Positions 12,389-23,515 of a stretch of 64,000 bases of DNA are shown one piece after another. The position numbers and the translations under genes are program-made. The DNA comes from Tillus elongatus (Eukaryota; Arthropoda; Insecta; Coleoptera; Cleridae): the NCBI GenBank assembly GCA_964006375.1, contig OZ023265.1, forward strand, positions 148,472,393 to 148,536,392, read 5' to 3'. Below the pieces are notes generated by a model. That model was not told the origin of the DNA and ran no database searches. It saw nothing but the letters and a program-made list of their open reading frames with translations. How positions within the stretch are numbered: the first letter of the stretch is position 1; each line of letters starts with the position of its first letter.

Positions 12389-12509
12389 GTTTTTAGTGAT
12401 TTTTCTTTAAAAAAAATCACTCATGAGGAGAATTTTGAACAAATTCCTTCGAATGAGCACTAATAGACCCCCGAGAACACATATCCGGGGTCAGTTTCAA
12501 TTTTTATAT

Positions 12510-12512
<3 letters not shown>
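12389..12512 (+). repeat. Composite-repeat left half
   Basis: Terminal hairpin GTGATTTTTC/AAAAAATCAC, then CATGAGGAGAATTTTG and CCGGGGTCAGTTTC, leading straight into a TA array. Its right half lies at 14992, on the far side of a mariner insertion. Confidence 0.75.

Positions 12513-12576
<64 letters not shown>
12513..12576. repeat. (TA)n array, left side of mariner insertion
   Basis: About 32 TA units, ending exactly at the CAGGTGTTTC terminus of the mariner element. Confidence 0.98.
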
Positions 12577-12579
<3 letters not shown>

Positions 12580-14912
12580 GTGTTTCAAAAATGATGGTCT
12601 TTGTTACAGGTGCACATTCAGCACAAAAAAATAAGACTATTTTTTCATATAAACGTGGGTCCGCAAATGCTTAGTTTTTTAATTACAGCGTGTTGAAATT
12701 ATTTGTTTTTGACAGTTTTTGACGAATAAGTCAAATGAAAAATTTGGCGTGAAAGTTGGCATGCGGGAGTTTTTGAAAGCAAGAAATTTAAATATGTTAT
12801 TGCTAATAACACTGCTGGCAGAGGACGCCACCTGTAAGACTATGCTTGCATTCAATTGGCTATAATTTTTTAACACCCAGTAATATCGACCTACGGTATA
12901 GCTGCATTGCAGCCCTTATCAATGGTAAGCAAAAAATGTATATTTTATCCACATCTTCCAGACACACCATTTTCGAGATATTTCAATTTTTGTATGTCGA
13001 TGTCGCTCAAAAATTAATTTTTCTCAAGTAATTAATTGTATTTTCTGCAAATTTTAACAACAAATAAAACAACAAATAAAAAAGTTTATAACATTTTATG
13101 ATACCTGACTACTATAAATGTACAAATAGGCCACCCTCCACTTCAATACATTTTCGTATTCTGCGGAGCATACAACGTCGTTCTCTGTGAAATAATTCTG
13201 GTGTATTTCTAATTTGTTCGCATCCAAGTACAATTCTTTGCTGCAGATCATCAAAATTTTTAACATTTGCTTCATAAACAATACTTTTGAGATGCCCCCA
13301 TAAATAAAAGTCGGCCATGGCTGAGGTCCACCGTGCCCGATCCATCTGCGTCCAAAAGTATTGCTTAGGTAATTTCTGACATTTAGGGCGAAATGTGGGG
13401 GGCTTCGTCATGCATATATCACGGGTTATGTCTTATGTCAAGAGGTACATTTTCTAATAATCCATTTAGTTGGTTTTGCAGGAATTCAAGATAAGTTGCA
13501 GCATTAAGTCTGTGAGGTAAAAAAATTGGTCCTATCAAATTACACCCTACAATTCCAGCCCATACATTTAAGGAAAATTTCTGTTGATGATGCCTTTCAA
13601 GAACTGCGTGAGGATTTTCGTCAGCCCAAATATGGCTGTTACGAAAATTGACGATCCCGTCGCGCTTAAATCCAGACTCGTCAGTGAACAATACACAATT
13701 CAACAAGTTCTCTATATTAGTATGTTTAAAAAACCATTGGCAAAATTGTAGGCGAGGTATAAAATCTCTTTCAGGCGATAGTGCCTGCACACGATGTAAT
13801 ATGGACGCAATTGTTGCTCGTTAAGAACTCGCCATATCGTTGCATTGGATGACTGGCCATCTCCCTAGTACTTATTTTTGGATTTTGTTCAATTTGATCC
13901 AGAACAGCCTCTTCAAAATCAGGATTTCGTGCACTTCGTGGTCTGCTTCGATCAGCAGTAACTTCAAGGGTACCTGGTAAATGAAATATATATTTGAAAG
14001 AGACAGATCGATGTATTAGATAATGTAAGTATGTACCTATGTACCTGTTTCTCGCAGACGGATGTCAATCCGTTGAAACATCCTTCTGTCTGGAATTCTT
14101 CGATTTGGGAAGGCTTCTTCATACAGTCGTTTCGCCTCATAACAGTTACCAAAAGCCCGTGAATACATAACATGCATGTCTGTTAGTTCATTGTTGGTAA
14201 AGACTTCCGTATTTAATTAGAAAAATTACGGACAATACAATTAATTACTTAAAAATAGTGAGTAGTCTCAAACGTAAAAGTCAAATGTAGTATATGTCAC
14301 GACGAAAACGCAAAAGTCAAGTCCCGTAACGATTTAAACTACTTTATTAAATGGTTTGTTCAAAGTTTGTTATCATAACTTTTTATTTTATCTTCATGAT
14401 TGTGTCTTGCCAGTCGTTTTTGTCTGGTAAGATTTTAATTTTTAACTAGAGAATAAGAAAATTTAGTTTATACATACTGATAGCAATTAAAAGGTAAAAA
14501 ACGTATTCCTATTATTTGTCGCAGAATTAATTTTTGAGCGACATCGAGATACAAAAATTGAAATATCTCGAAAATGGTGTGTTTGAGAGATTTGGATCAA
14601 ATATACATTTTTTTGCTTACAATTGATAAGATCTGCAATGTAGCTATAGGGTAGTTCGATATTACTGGGTGTCAAAAAATTATAGCCAATTTAATGAAGC
14701 TATGTCTTACAGTTGGCGCCCTCTTCCAGCAGTGTTATTAACAATAACATATTTAAATTTCTTGCCCTCGAAAACTCCCACACGCCAATTTTCAGGTCAA
14801 AATTTTAATTTGACTCGGACTAATTCGTCAAAAATTGACAGAAACAAATAACTTTAACACGCTGTATTTAAAAACTAAGCATTTCTGGACCCATGTTTAT
14901 ATGAAAAAATAG

Positions 14913-14915
<3 letters not shown>
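12577..14915 (-). mobile_element. Tc1/mariner element with long terminal inverted repeats inside a TA array
   Basis: The left end (12644-13018) and right end (14528-14912) are ~375-bp inverted repeats: both contain TTTTTGAGCGACATCG or its complement, AATATCTCGAAAATGG and TTAAATATG. The right copy has lost about the outermost 70 bp, being replaced by the TA array. A minus-strand transposase lies between. Insertion into TA agrees with the target rule of the superfamily. Confidence 0.8.
13112..14215 (-). pseudogene. Tc1/mariner transposase of the 12577 element
   Basis: The central frame (13790-13419) has LFTDESGFKRDG, WADENPHAV, SLNVWAGIVG and LLENVPLDIR, ending before the second catalytic Asp. 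After a frame change, 13411-13112 gives DFYLWGHLKS and the C-terminal helices. The second and third Asp region between them is scrambled (APPHF and SPDLSP are no longer readable in one frame). The N-terminal helix-turn-helix is only traceable as degenerate fragments near 13800-14215. Confidence 0.8.

Positions 14916-14991
<76 letters not shown>
14916..14991. repeat. (TA)n array, right side of mariner insertion
   Basis: About 38 units. It continues directly into CACCGATAACTC, the right half of the composite repeat. Confidence 0.98.
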
Positions 14992-14992
<1 letters not shown>

Positions 14993-15115
14993 CACCGATA
15001 ACTCAAAAAATAATGGGCCGATTTTAGTCAAATTTGGTAAGTACCTTCCTTCTGCAAGTATCTTGGATAATATCGTTAGCCAGGAAAATCTCTTCAGTTT
15101 AAATATATTAAACAA
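14992..15115 (+). repeat. Composite-repeat right half, truncated
   Basis: It matches the start of the right half (ACACCGATAACTC, GGGCCGATTTTAGTC, GTACCTTCC, TAGCCAGGAAAATC) and then diverges. With 12389-12512 it shows that the mariner element split one composite copy. Confidence 0.75.
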
Positions 15116-15232
15116 TGCTTTGTTTTTATTAACCAGACGGATTCCCCCGGCAGGTGTCATTTCTGAGCTGACCTTAAACGTATGGAATTTCGACCACGAA
15201 ATTATAATGCATGTTTGTAAGAAAATAAATTC

Positions 15233-15440
15233 GGGACTAGGCAAGTACGTTATGGTAGTGAATCTTTAATTAATGCTTCAAATGGGAATAGCTCAATTTG
15301 CTGTTAACTTTAAGGTTCGTTGGCCAGGAAACTAGTTTTTTCGGGAAGATTTTAGGTTTAATGCCTTAAAAAAAACACATATTTGCTTATTAAAATGCTA
15401 TGAAAGTTCACTATCATAACGTACTTGCTGCGTCCAGACT
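15233..15440. mobile_element. MITE of the GGACGCAGC family (short copy)
   Basis: Ends GGGACTAGGCAAGTACG...TTATGG and its inverted counterpart TCATAACGTACTTGCTGCGTCC. About 208 bp with internal deletions relative to the ~300-bp copies. No coding capacity. Confidence 0.65.
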
Positions 15441-15539
15441 TTTTTTAAAACTTGGCCCGATTCTCTTGTTTCTATACAGTGTGGAACAGCGAAATGGAAT
15501 GAAGTCAGTATCTCAATTATTGTGTATATTTATAAAAAC

Positions 15540-15836
15540 TCTGGACGCAGCAAGTGCGTTATGGTAGTGAATTTTTATTAAAATGTTTTTTAAAGCAAAT
15601 AATAAGAAAGCAGGCATCAAATTTGGTTAGCAGTATAATCCACATATTAGCAAAAATGTTCAATGTTTCATCAAAATAACCTTATTGTTTGAAAATGTAC
15701 AAAAATTTCCGAAAGTAAACTTAAATTGTTCCCGAAAAAACTGGTTTTCTGGTCAACCTTATAGGTTAATAGCAAATTGATTCAAATTGAAGCATTTAAT
15801 GAAAATTCGCTACCAACACGCACTTGCTGCGTCCCG
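15540..15836. mobile_element. MITE of the GGACGCAGC family
   Basis: Terminal inverted repeats of roughly 45 bp: CTGGACGCAGCAAGTGCG...GGTAGTGAATTTT at the left and the complement at the right. The interior is AT-rich and matches 44226-44541. The TIR itself contains a small palindrome, ACGCA-GCAAG-TGCGT. Non-autonomous; the transposase source is not identifiable here. Confidence 0.75.
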
Positions 15837-15837
15837 A

Positions 15838-16440
15838 ATTTCTTTTCTTACAAAGATGTATTATATTCCGATGGAAAATGCAATAACATAGGGCGTGTTC
15901 GTTAAAAAAATAAAAAAATTTGAATCACCAACGACTTATGGGCCACCTGTAATTGTAGAAATATTTTTTTAAGATGCAGCTCAAAACACCCTATAATTAA
16001 TGTATACAATTTTTTTCGTATCGTGCATAATAACGGATATATTGAGCTTTAATGATATTTTACGAAAATTCGACAAAAATGATATACCATTAAACGATAA
16101 ACTCTATAGCCAACAAACCATCAGAGAAAGGGTCTATTTGAAATTTTCTGGGAATATTTTAGTAAAACGAAAGACAATGACGATTAAAACTAAGAGATCA
16201 GGCTTTGAAAAACATTATTCTTGAGACATTTTCCTTCCATAGATCATATTAGTTTCAGGTTCATTGCCTAAATATGACCAATTTTGACGTTTTAAATCGC
16301 GACTTTGACGTTTTGAGGAAAACCCAAATTTATGCTTATTTAAATGCCTGTAACTTTTTTGTCCTTTGCCAATTACAAAAAGAAGGTACATGTAAAATTT
16401 TATCAAAATCGGCTCATTATTTTTTAAGTTATCGGTGTGA
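15838..16440 (-). repeat. Composite-repeat right half (reverse)
   Basis: Reading outward from the TA array on the minus strand it has GATAACTTAAAAAATAATGAGCC, then AACGTCAAA motifs and AATGTCTCAAG, and ends TTACAAAGA next to the MITE. The same order occurs at 44545-45339 and, in the forward sense, at 29643-30433. Confidence 0.75.
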
Positions 16441-16676
<236 letters not shown>

Positions 16677-17129
16677 TAAAAATTCCAAAAATCAATTTTA
16701 TGTTGAAAAAATGACATCCTGCAACGTAAAAACTTCTCCCCTGCATTCAACCCCTTTCGAGTGACAGTTGAAACCCCCAAATTTTTATATAGAAAGTAGG
16801 GGCTTGTGATCCCTCATTTGAAAGATCTCCTGATTCTCTATTTTAAACGCTATGGTTTTAAAATTTATTACAATAATTTACGGTAAGAAAAAAGAAACTC
16901 ATCTGATCGACGAACAACAAACTAAAAATTAATAACTAATCGTGTTTAGTTCTTGATAATGAAAAAAAAACACACATACATTTTAATATCGGAGATGTTC
17001 AAAATCCATACCTTGGTCATCTTAGCAGCATCCTAATCGTAAATAAAAATGTCTTCTATCATGAGTTAACATATGAGGTCTGACCGACGTAATCGCAAAC
17101 GTTATTCTTCTTGAGTCAGTTGAATCGCG
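16677..17129. other. No recognisable feature
   Basis: AT-rich sequence. No supported frame or repeat was seen. Confidence 0.55.
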
Positions 17130-17800
17130 TGGTTTAGTATTGCATACCATACTTTTAACATACCCCCTCCCCATAGGGGGAAGTCTAATAGCTCAAGATC
17201 GGGTGATCGTGCTGGCCATTCTAACGATTCTCGCCTCCCTATCCACCGATTTGGAAATATTAAGGCAAGTATTGCCAGATATTGATTTGGTGCTCTATCC
17301 TGCTAGAACCATATCACATCGGCTGGGTATGGGTTTACTCGATCAGCATATAAGTTGGCTAAAATTGGAACGACATTATTTTGGAGCAGTGCGAAATGAT
17401 TATCTCCATTAAAATTGCCATCAGTTAAAAAAGGAACAGTTACATGATTTCCAACTATTCCTGTCCCAACATTAACCTTTTCAGGGTACTGCGTATGTTT
17501 TTCTCTCATCCAGTGTTGATTTTCTTTAGTAGCGAACATTTTGACGATTAGCATGGCCGTGAAGTGTCGAAAACCAAAGCATCTTTTAGTTGGATAACAT
17601 TGCTATCTAACATATCCATCATTTGTTCACAAAAAGAGGTTCTTCTATGAAACTCGTCGTCCATGACCTCCTGGGTTTGTATCAATTTATAGGAATGCAT
17701 TTTATTTTCCTTTGATAGACGAATAATCGCTGAATGGCTAAGATCAAATATTGTGGCTACTTGTTAACTCGAAACTTAGTCACTACATACAGTTTGATAT
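17130..17800 (-). pseudogene. Tc1/mariner transposase fragment
   Basis: On the minus strand the readable order is: FHRRTSFCEQMMDML near 17640, then NQHWMREKHTQYPEKVNV and IVGNHVTVPF (17520-17420), ADVIWF followed by a stop and QDRAP (second Asp region, about 17290), then NRWIGRRESLEWPARSPDLELLDF (third Asp, about 17220-17180; motif abbreviated). Stops and frame changes split it into at least three pieces, and the first Asp region is lost around 17555. The lineage differs from the other mariners of the window in that it has WARSPDL-type motifs without the GRG insertion. Confidence 0.75.
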
Positions 17801-17929
17801 CATTCCTCAGTGCCTCAGAAGGTTTTTTATCTGCCTTACTGCTTTTTAATTTTACTAATCGCCAATTGGGATATAGGCGGCAAATCAGGAAATTTTAAAT
17901 TATTCTTTTATGAATATTATCCCAAAAAA

Positions 17930-17962
17930 AGTTCACTAATGAGGAGAACCGGGTTAGTTTCA

Positions 17963-17965
<3 letters not shown>
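17930..17965 (+). repeat. Composite-repeat left half, remnant
   Basis: Only TTCACTAATGAGGAG and GGGTTAGTTTCAATTTA remain, joined by a deletion, before the TA array. The matching right half is at 19374, beyond the LINE. Confidence 0.6.

Positions 17966-18037
<72 letters not shown>
17966..18037. repeat. (TA)n array, 5' side of LINE
   Basis: About 36 units ending where LINE-derived coding sequence begins. Confidence 0.98.
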
Positions 18038-18040
<3 letters not shown>

Positions 18041-19094
18041 CATGTTGAAGTCGTAGCTTGTGATCTGAGTAAGGCTTTTGATACAGTTTTAAAGTGTATT
18101 TTGTTGGGGAAGCTGGAACATTATGGTGTCAGAGGTTCCCGCCCTCTCTCTCTTTGGATTTTACCTGGAGGATAGGAGGCAGGTAGTGTATTGGGATAAA
18201 CAGTTCTCCTATGAGATGACAGTAGATTGTGGTGTTCCGCAGGGCTCCATTTTGGCCCCCCTACTCTTTATCATCTATATGAATGATCTGCCGGCCAACA
18301 TTGCATCGGATGTGATCGGTCTTTATGCCGATGATACCAGCTTTGTTAACAGAGCAACAGCAACGATTGATTTGGTTCTCCGTACTAGGACTTGCCTTGA
18401 CCAAGCAGATGAGTGGTTTAGAATAAACTCTCTAAAACTGAACTTAAATAAGACACAACGACTGGTGCTGGGTGCGGGACACAGCGGCGGAGCGAGGTTA
18501 AAGCTTCTTGGTGTAATTCTGGAGGATGGCCTTGCCTGGTCTGCTCATGTCTCGTCTCTGCTTGGAAGGTTGTCTACGGCTATTGTTACAATGCGGCGAA
18601 TGGTGCGCCGGGAGGCCTGCAAGATTGCATATTTTTCCAACTTTCACTCTGTCGCTGGTTATAGTGTGCTTTTGTGGGGGTGCAGTCCCGGCTTGCAGCA
18701 AAGGCTCCTGAAACAGAAAGAAGCCCTGCGTGTCTTGTACGACGTGTCTTGGAAGACTAGCTGCCGTGGGTTGTTCGAGCGCGAGCGTATACTTACCGTA
18801 GTATCGGTATTCATTTTTGCCTGCTTAAAATATGTGCATCAAAACAAAGACTTATTTCTGGTCAATGAACAATTACATACCTATGATACCAGAAAGAAGG
18901 CTAACTTTAGCATACCATATTATAGACTGGCTAGAACGCAATTGGGTGCAAATTATCTGGGTTTGAAGCTGTATAACAGACTGCCAAGCGGTTTGAGGGA
19001 AATGCCCGAATCACGATTTGCCAGAGAGGTTAAAAGACTTCTGCTGCAGACGACACTGTATTCAGTGGATGAGTATTTTGAGACTGGTTGGTGA
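18038..19094 (+). pseudogene. Non-LTR retrotransposon reverse transcriptase (5' truncated)
   Basis: The frame enters in the RT palm (VVACDLSKAFDTV, first catalytic Asp) and after a frameshift near 18150 runs open for 323 codons: GVPQGSILAPLLF, LYADDTSF (catalytic YADD), LNLNKTQ, LLGVILEDGL, the thumb, and a C-terminal domain ending in GLKLYNRLPSGLRE. It copies element RNA at a nicked target. There is no RNase H, as in jockey/CR1-like LINEs. Endonuclease, ORF1 and the RT fingers are missing because of 5' truncation at the TA array. The long second frame suggests a fairly recent insertion. Confidence 0.85.
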
Positions 19095-19305
19095 GAGGTA
19101 TCAAAACAGCTCCTTAGGGACTTTAAGTGTATTTTGTGTTGTTTAGATGTCTATATATTTGTACATAGATTGATTTGTTTGTTGTTTGTTCCTAGTGTTT
19201 TGTGGTGTTCTTTACAACTATTGTATTTTAAATATTTGACCATCTGTGTTTATGTGTATACATATTATTTACCTGACACGACATGTAATCTCTTGATGGC
19301 AAATA

Positions 19306-19310
<5 letters not shown>
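19095..19310 (+). mobile_element. LINE 3' UTR ending in a TA-rich tail
   Basis: Non-coding sequence after the RT stop, ending GGCAAATAAATATTATATA and passing without a break into a TA array. The last bases look like an AATAAA-type signal merged with the microsatellite, so the LINE either ended in (TA)n or inserted into one. Confidence 0.6.

Positions 19311-19373
<63 letters not shown>
19310..19373. repeat. (TA)n array, 3' side of LINE
   Basis: About 32 units, followed by TCATAGTGATAACTC, the right half of the composite repeat. Confidence 0.98.
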
Positions 19374-19375
<2 letters not shown>

Positions 19376-19640
19376 TAGTGATAACTCAAAAAATAATGGG
19401 CAGATTTTGATCAAATTCGGTGAGTACTTTTCCTTTGTAAATGGATTGGACAAGTTCGTTATTCAGGAAAATAAGACATGGTTTTCCGGGAAAATTTTGG
19501 GTTTTATTTCAAACAAAATTAATATCTCCGAAAATCGAAAAGCTATGGTAACTAAATGGGGTACACTAATTTATGTCTAAAAAAAGTATGCTTTGTATCG
19601 AAATTCAGATCTCTAGGTTGAGAGACAAAGAAATTACAAG
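19374..19640 (+). repeat. Composite-repeat right half, truncated
   Basis: GTGATAACTCAAAAAATAATG, GACAAGTTCGTTATTCAGG and ATCTCCGAAAATCG follow the order of the family. It fades out near 19640. With 17930 it brackets the LINE. Confidence 0.7.
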
Positions 19641-19890
19641 CCTCTGATTAAAAAAGAGTTGAAACGTCAAAATTGATAATTCTGGTAGTCGTACATTAGC
19701 GCATTAGCGCTTTGTGAGTCAAAAATACCGCTCGAAATGACTATGAAGCTTCTAAATCTGTGTCAGCCGTCATTTTCCTTTATTTCGTTAAAATATCAGT
19801 AAAAATTCAATTTTAAACAAAAATTGTATGGTGTAAATAATCAAGACCTTAAAAAAGTAAGATATACCTGTTAGTAGATACATCTCTTAT

Positions 19891-19976
19891 GTCGAGAATG
19901 GCCAAGAGGTAAAGGCAGCAGTGTTGATTTAATAATAGACTCCTATAACACGCGTTCTAATCCCAGTTAGTGACTT
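19891..19976 (+). repeat. tRNA-like sequence, probable SINE head or tRNA pseudogene
   Basis: Box A-like TGGCCAAGAGGT and box B-like CGTTCTAATCCC are spaced as in a Leu/Ser-type tRNA with a long variable arm; the 5' GTCGAGA and 3' AGTTAGTGAC partly pair as an acceptor stem. The anticodon arm does not fold well. It could drive RNA polymerase III transcription if part of a SINE, but no 3' tail is clear. Confidence 0.45.
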
Positions 19977-20156
19977 CACTTTTTTTTAACGTTTTTTTAG
20001 TCTTATTTCATTTTACCGTCCATCTGATCAGATTGTGTAATTCCGATGAATTTTTTAGCAAGTTTTTGTATGACAAATTCAGCTAGGACGAGGTGAAAAC
20101 TTTTAAGTCTTAATTCATTTTGAATAGCACATCTGGCTGTTTATTATTGCCCTAAC

Positions 20157-20227
20157 TTAGTGAAACCGTTCCATACTCAATAGAGCCGTAGACTTTTCCT
20201 GTGGCTTCACAAGTGCTTGTTCTTTTC
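20157..20227 (-). repeat. Penelope-like terminal fragment
   Basis: Matches 21038-21108 (GTGAAACCGTTCCATACT, CGTAGA, TGGCTT, then GTTCTTTT) and, in its right part, 46767-46805, where the sequence continues into a hammerhead core. Here the hammerhead is absent. Confidence 0.5.
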
Positions 20228-20248
20228 TGCAACAGCTTTTAAATTTAA

Positions 20249-20543
20249 CTGGACGCAGCGAATTTTCATTAAAGTTTCAAATTTTAATAGCTCAATTTGC
20301 TATTAACCTAACGTTCGTTGACCAGGAACCAGTTTTTCGGGAACACTTTAAGTTTATTTTCGGAAAATTTGTGTACATTTTCAAACAATAAAGCCATTTT
20401 GATGAAATATGGTACATTGTTTCTACTATATAGGTTATACTGGTAACCAAATTTTATGCCTGCTTTCTTTAAAAAAAAAGACATGTTTGTTATTAAAAAC
20501 TTTTAATGAAAATTCACTACCATAACGCACCTACTGCATCCAG
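20249..20543. mobile_element. MITE of the GGACGCAGC family
   Basis: Left end CTGGACGCAGCGAATTTTC has lost the AAGTGCGTTATGG core; right end is ACCATAACGCACCTACTGC...TCCAG. Interior matches the other ~300-bp copies (GTACATTGTTTCTACTATATAGG). Confidence 0.7.
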
Positions 20544-20643
20544 ACTTTTCTTATCAAGAATGAAACGCGATTAGTTATTATTTTTTTGGTGTTTTATGGC
20601 AAAGTTAGATGAATTTCTTTTCTTTTTTACTATATCATAGAAA

Positions 20644-21006
20644 TTGACGACAGCTATGATCAACAGTCGTCAGTATTTCAACAAGAAGGTGCACTTTCAG
20701 ATTACCCACACACAATATGACAGTAACTTTGAAAGATTTACATCCAAATGGATAAGAAGACGTGGTCAAATTGACTGGTCCCCGAAGTCACCGGACTCGG
20801 CACCATTGAACATTTTATGGGGACATTTAAAAAGCAACATTTATGCCACCCAGCCCACGCACCTTATCAAATTGAGCAAGCGGATTGTTATTGAAACTCG
20901 TCTGATAACACCCGAAATGCTTCAAAACGTGAGAAATGCAAGTAAAAAAAATTACATTCTTTGCATGACGGCGGGTGGAGGCTTCTATCTACATTTTCTT
21001 AAGTAA
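20644..21006 (+). pseudogene. Tc1/mariner transposase C-terminal fragment
   Basis: About 120 codons covering the segment after the second Asp (the QxDGAPPH motif is eroded to QITHTQ), then WIRRRGQIDWSPKSPDSAPLN with the third Asp, ILWGHLKS and the C-terminal helices ending in GGGFYLHFLK. The first Asp and DNA-binding domains are missing. Dead fragment. Confidence 0.8.
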
Positions 21007-21037
21007 TGTTTTAGCTGATTAATTGTGGTTGCACTTA

Positions 21038-21149
21038 CTTGGTGAAACCGTTCCATACTAACTACAGACGTAGAGACTATTTCTCTGGCTTTACAAATGT
21101 TCGTTTTCAGACAAGAAAGAAAACGAACATTTGTGAAGCCAGGGAAATG
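21038..21149 (-). repeat. Penelope-like fragment with a 30-bp palindrome
   Basis: The left 70 bp match 20157-20227. Arms 21078-21107 (ATTTCTCTGGCTTTAC...) and 21120-21149 are reverse complements with two mismatches around an ~12-bp spacer. Head-to-head junctions like this also occur at 33430 and 10200. Confidence 0.55.
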
Positions 21150-21617
21150 GTCGCTACTTTAGCATTTATTATTTTCATATTAAGCAAACACATACTTTTA
21201 TATCACATTTTTGAATCAAATCTTTTTGTTTTTGCAATGTTATTAAGGGAGAGGGGGGGAATCGTGCGCGTCGGGTAATCGTGCGCATCAAATTTTTTCA
21301 TACTCCGTGGCCTTTCAAGCGCAGACGACTAGTGTTGCCCTCTCTTCTGCCTACTGTGAATCACCGACGCCATTATTCACACCACTTGTCTACGTTTGCA
21401 CGGAACAAGCCTTGTTTATTTTAAATCCAACCAGTTCTGGTAATTTTCTGATATCGGAAAATAAGACGGTGAGTCCTTTTCATTTTCCTAATCTATAAGA
21501 TATATTTATTTCATGGAAGAGAACGATCTTGTGCATCTATTGATGCTTGTCTTACATAGTTAGGTTGAGTAGTTTGCTAACTGTATTAAATATTGTCAGT
21601 CAATATCTGAAGGGGTA

Positions 21618-22020
21618 ATGATGCGCGCTGATGCACACCATTCCCCCACATGGAATCTAATTTTAACTATTTTTCTTCAGACGCCGAGAAATTATACAAG
21701 GAAAACTACTATTCTGTCATATACGACAGAAAATTTACGAGACGCGTTATTCACAATAAGGAATGACGGCAGAAAAATAAGGGACGCAGGAAGGGACTTC
21801 AATACTGTCAGAAGATCAGCCAAAGCCACTTCGTTTGGGTTGCAAGCCAGTGTTTTCAGAACAAATAGAATGCGAGTTGAGAGAGTGCATTTTAACGATA
21901 GCCAAACTATTTTATGGCCTTACACCCAGGTGTCTTACACGACTAGCTTTTCGATACGCCAAGCAGCATAAGATTTCCCATAAATTCGACAAGGAGAAGG
22001 GATTAGCTAGGAAGGAGTGA
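21618..22020 (+). pseudogene. pogo-like transposase N-terminal part (decayed)
   Basis: YTTENLRDALFTIRNDGRKI followed by DAGRDFNTV is a pipsqueak-type helix-turn-helix, the first DNA-binding module of pogo-like transposases. The next module (CENP-B-type) is broken by frame changes between 21850 and 22090. It is separated from the catalytic frame by several stops. Confidence 0.65.
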
Positions 22021-22090
22021 CTGTATGGATTTTTAAGGAGAACACCTGACATACAGCTACGGCAGCCTGAGGGAACCAGTTTGAATAGGA

Positions 22091-22795
22091 TTGCATCTTT
22101 TAATAAGGACTCAACCTAATTATTTTTGGAACCTTCAAACTCTCATGGAAATATTTAAGTTTGAACCGAAAAGTGTTTACAACATGGATGAGACAGGCAT
22201 CACCACGGTGCAGAACAAGTGTCCTAAAATTTATGGCCGTAAGGGATCTAAAAAAGTAGGAGCTGCAATTTTCGGCAAAAGAGGAAGGACAATAACAGTT
22301 GTATTTTGTATGAATGCGGCTGGGAACTACATCCCTCCCATGATGATATATCCTAGAAAAAGGACGCTGAAAACTTTTGAGAAAAATGGTCCAATTGGGG
22401 CATTATATAGATGTTCCAAGAGCGGTTGGATCAATTCTGAACTTTTTATTCAGTGGCTGTGCCACTTTCAGAGGCACGCCAAGCTTTCTGTTACTGATCC
22501 TGTCCTTCTGGTGCTGGATAATCATTATAGCCACATATCAATTGTAGCTTATGATTTCTGCAAAGAAAATAACATCGACATGATCTCGCTTCCTCCACAC
22601 ACATCTGATCACCTTCAGCTCCTGGATCTGACATTTTTTTGTCCTCTGAAAAATGCACTATTTAGGGAATATGATCTCTACTTATCAAGTACCGGACATG
22701 AGAAAATAACTGAATATGATGTATCCGAACTTTTGAATACAGCCTTCATGAAAAAGCAGTTTCTGGGTTTCGGGCAGCTGGATTATTTCCATTGA
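22091..22795 (+). pseudogene. pogo-like transposase catalytic domain (DDE_1 type)
   Basis: A 234-codon frame with the three catalytic acidic positions in context: VYNMDETG, LVLDNHYSH and LQLLDLTFF, the last two about 35 residues apart. Also FCMNAAGNYIPPMMIYPRK, typical of the Tigger/Jerky-like branch. The enzyme would cut and paste the element at TA. One frame change near 22790 separates it from the C-terminal part. Confidence 0.85.
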
Positions 22796-23515
22796 TCCCC
22801 GACAAATTTACCGATGCTGATTCTGAACCTAGTCAGTATGTAGCAGAACTTACACTAGAAGCAACACCTGAACTTGGCACTTCATCCAGCCAAGAGGTTG
22901 CAGTCACTCTACTAGATAATCACCCAGATCTACAACATCGGAGAGATCCAAGCCCTCAGCCATCTACGTCTAACCATAATTATTTCTATGCTGTGGCTCC
23001 AATACCAAAAGCAAAGGTTGACCAGGCAACGAAAAGAAAATCTAGGAACAAGCAGAAATCAGAAATCCTTACGAGCACTCCCATAAGAACAAAACTAGAA
23101 GAAGCTGAGGTAAAAAGGAAAAAACGAGAAGATGCAATCAAAACCAAAGAGAAATGAAGAGACAAGAATAATAAAGGAGTCATTCGTAAATGTTTTGATG
23201 ATGAATTTTCAATTCCATCGACTTCAAAGAAATTGAAAATAAATAAAAAGACCACCAGTGCCTGAATCAACTGATTCATCAGAAGATGATATGTCGGATA
23301 TTTGTGACGACGAATTGGATGACGTCGAAGATGATGTTAGGCTAAGCTTCATACCGCCACCTTTGAATCAGCTAGCCAAAGCGAACGAGCTTTGTGGTAT
23401 TTACGGAGAATTTGGCAAACAAGGAGAATTATGGTACAGATGTGTCCTTTGTTCAACTTGGAATCATGCCGAGCGTACTGGCTCAGATACGCCGAAAAAT
23501 TATATATGTGACTAA
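22796..23515 (+). pseudogene. pogo-like transposase C-terminal region with zinc-finger-like tail
   Basis: 22796-23157 is a hydrophilic Ser/Pro and Lys/Arg-rich linker. After a gap with stops, 23258-23515 encodes an acidic stretch and then LCGIYGEF, WYRCVLCSTWNHAE and YICD. The Cys and His spacing resembles a PHD-like zinc finger, one Cys of which (expected in CGICGEF) has become Tyr. Such a C-terminal finger is known in some insect pogo-like transposases. Confidence 0.65.

Noticed and set aside
19891..19976. Functional tRNA gene
   Set aside because: A and B boxes are visible but the anticodon stem and T stem do not pair properly, so a SINE head or pseudogene is more likely.
21011..21055. Hammerhead core at CTGATTA...GTGAAACCG
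   Set aside because: CUGAUUA lacks the essential G of CUGAUGA and no stem II forms before GAAA.
22986..23279. Minus-strand frame opposite the pogo C-terminal region
   Set aside because: It is the antisense shadow of a Lys/Glu-rich coding stretch, with no recognisable domain.
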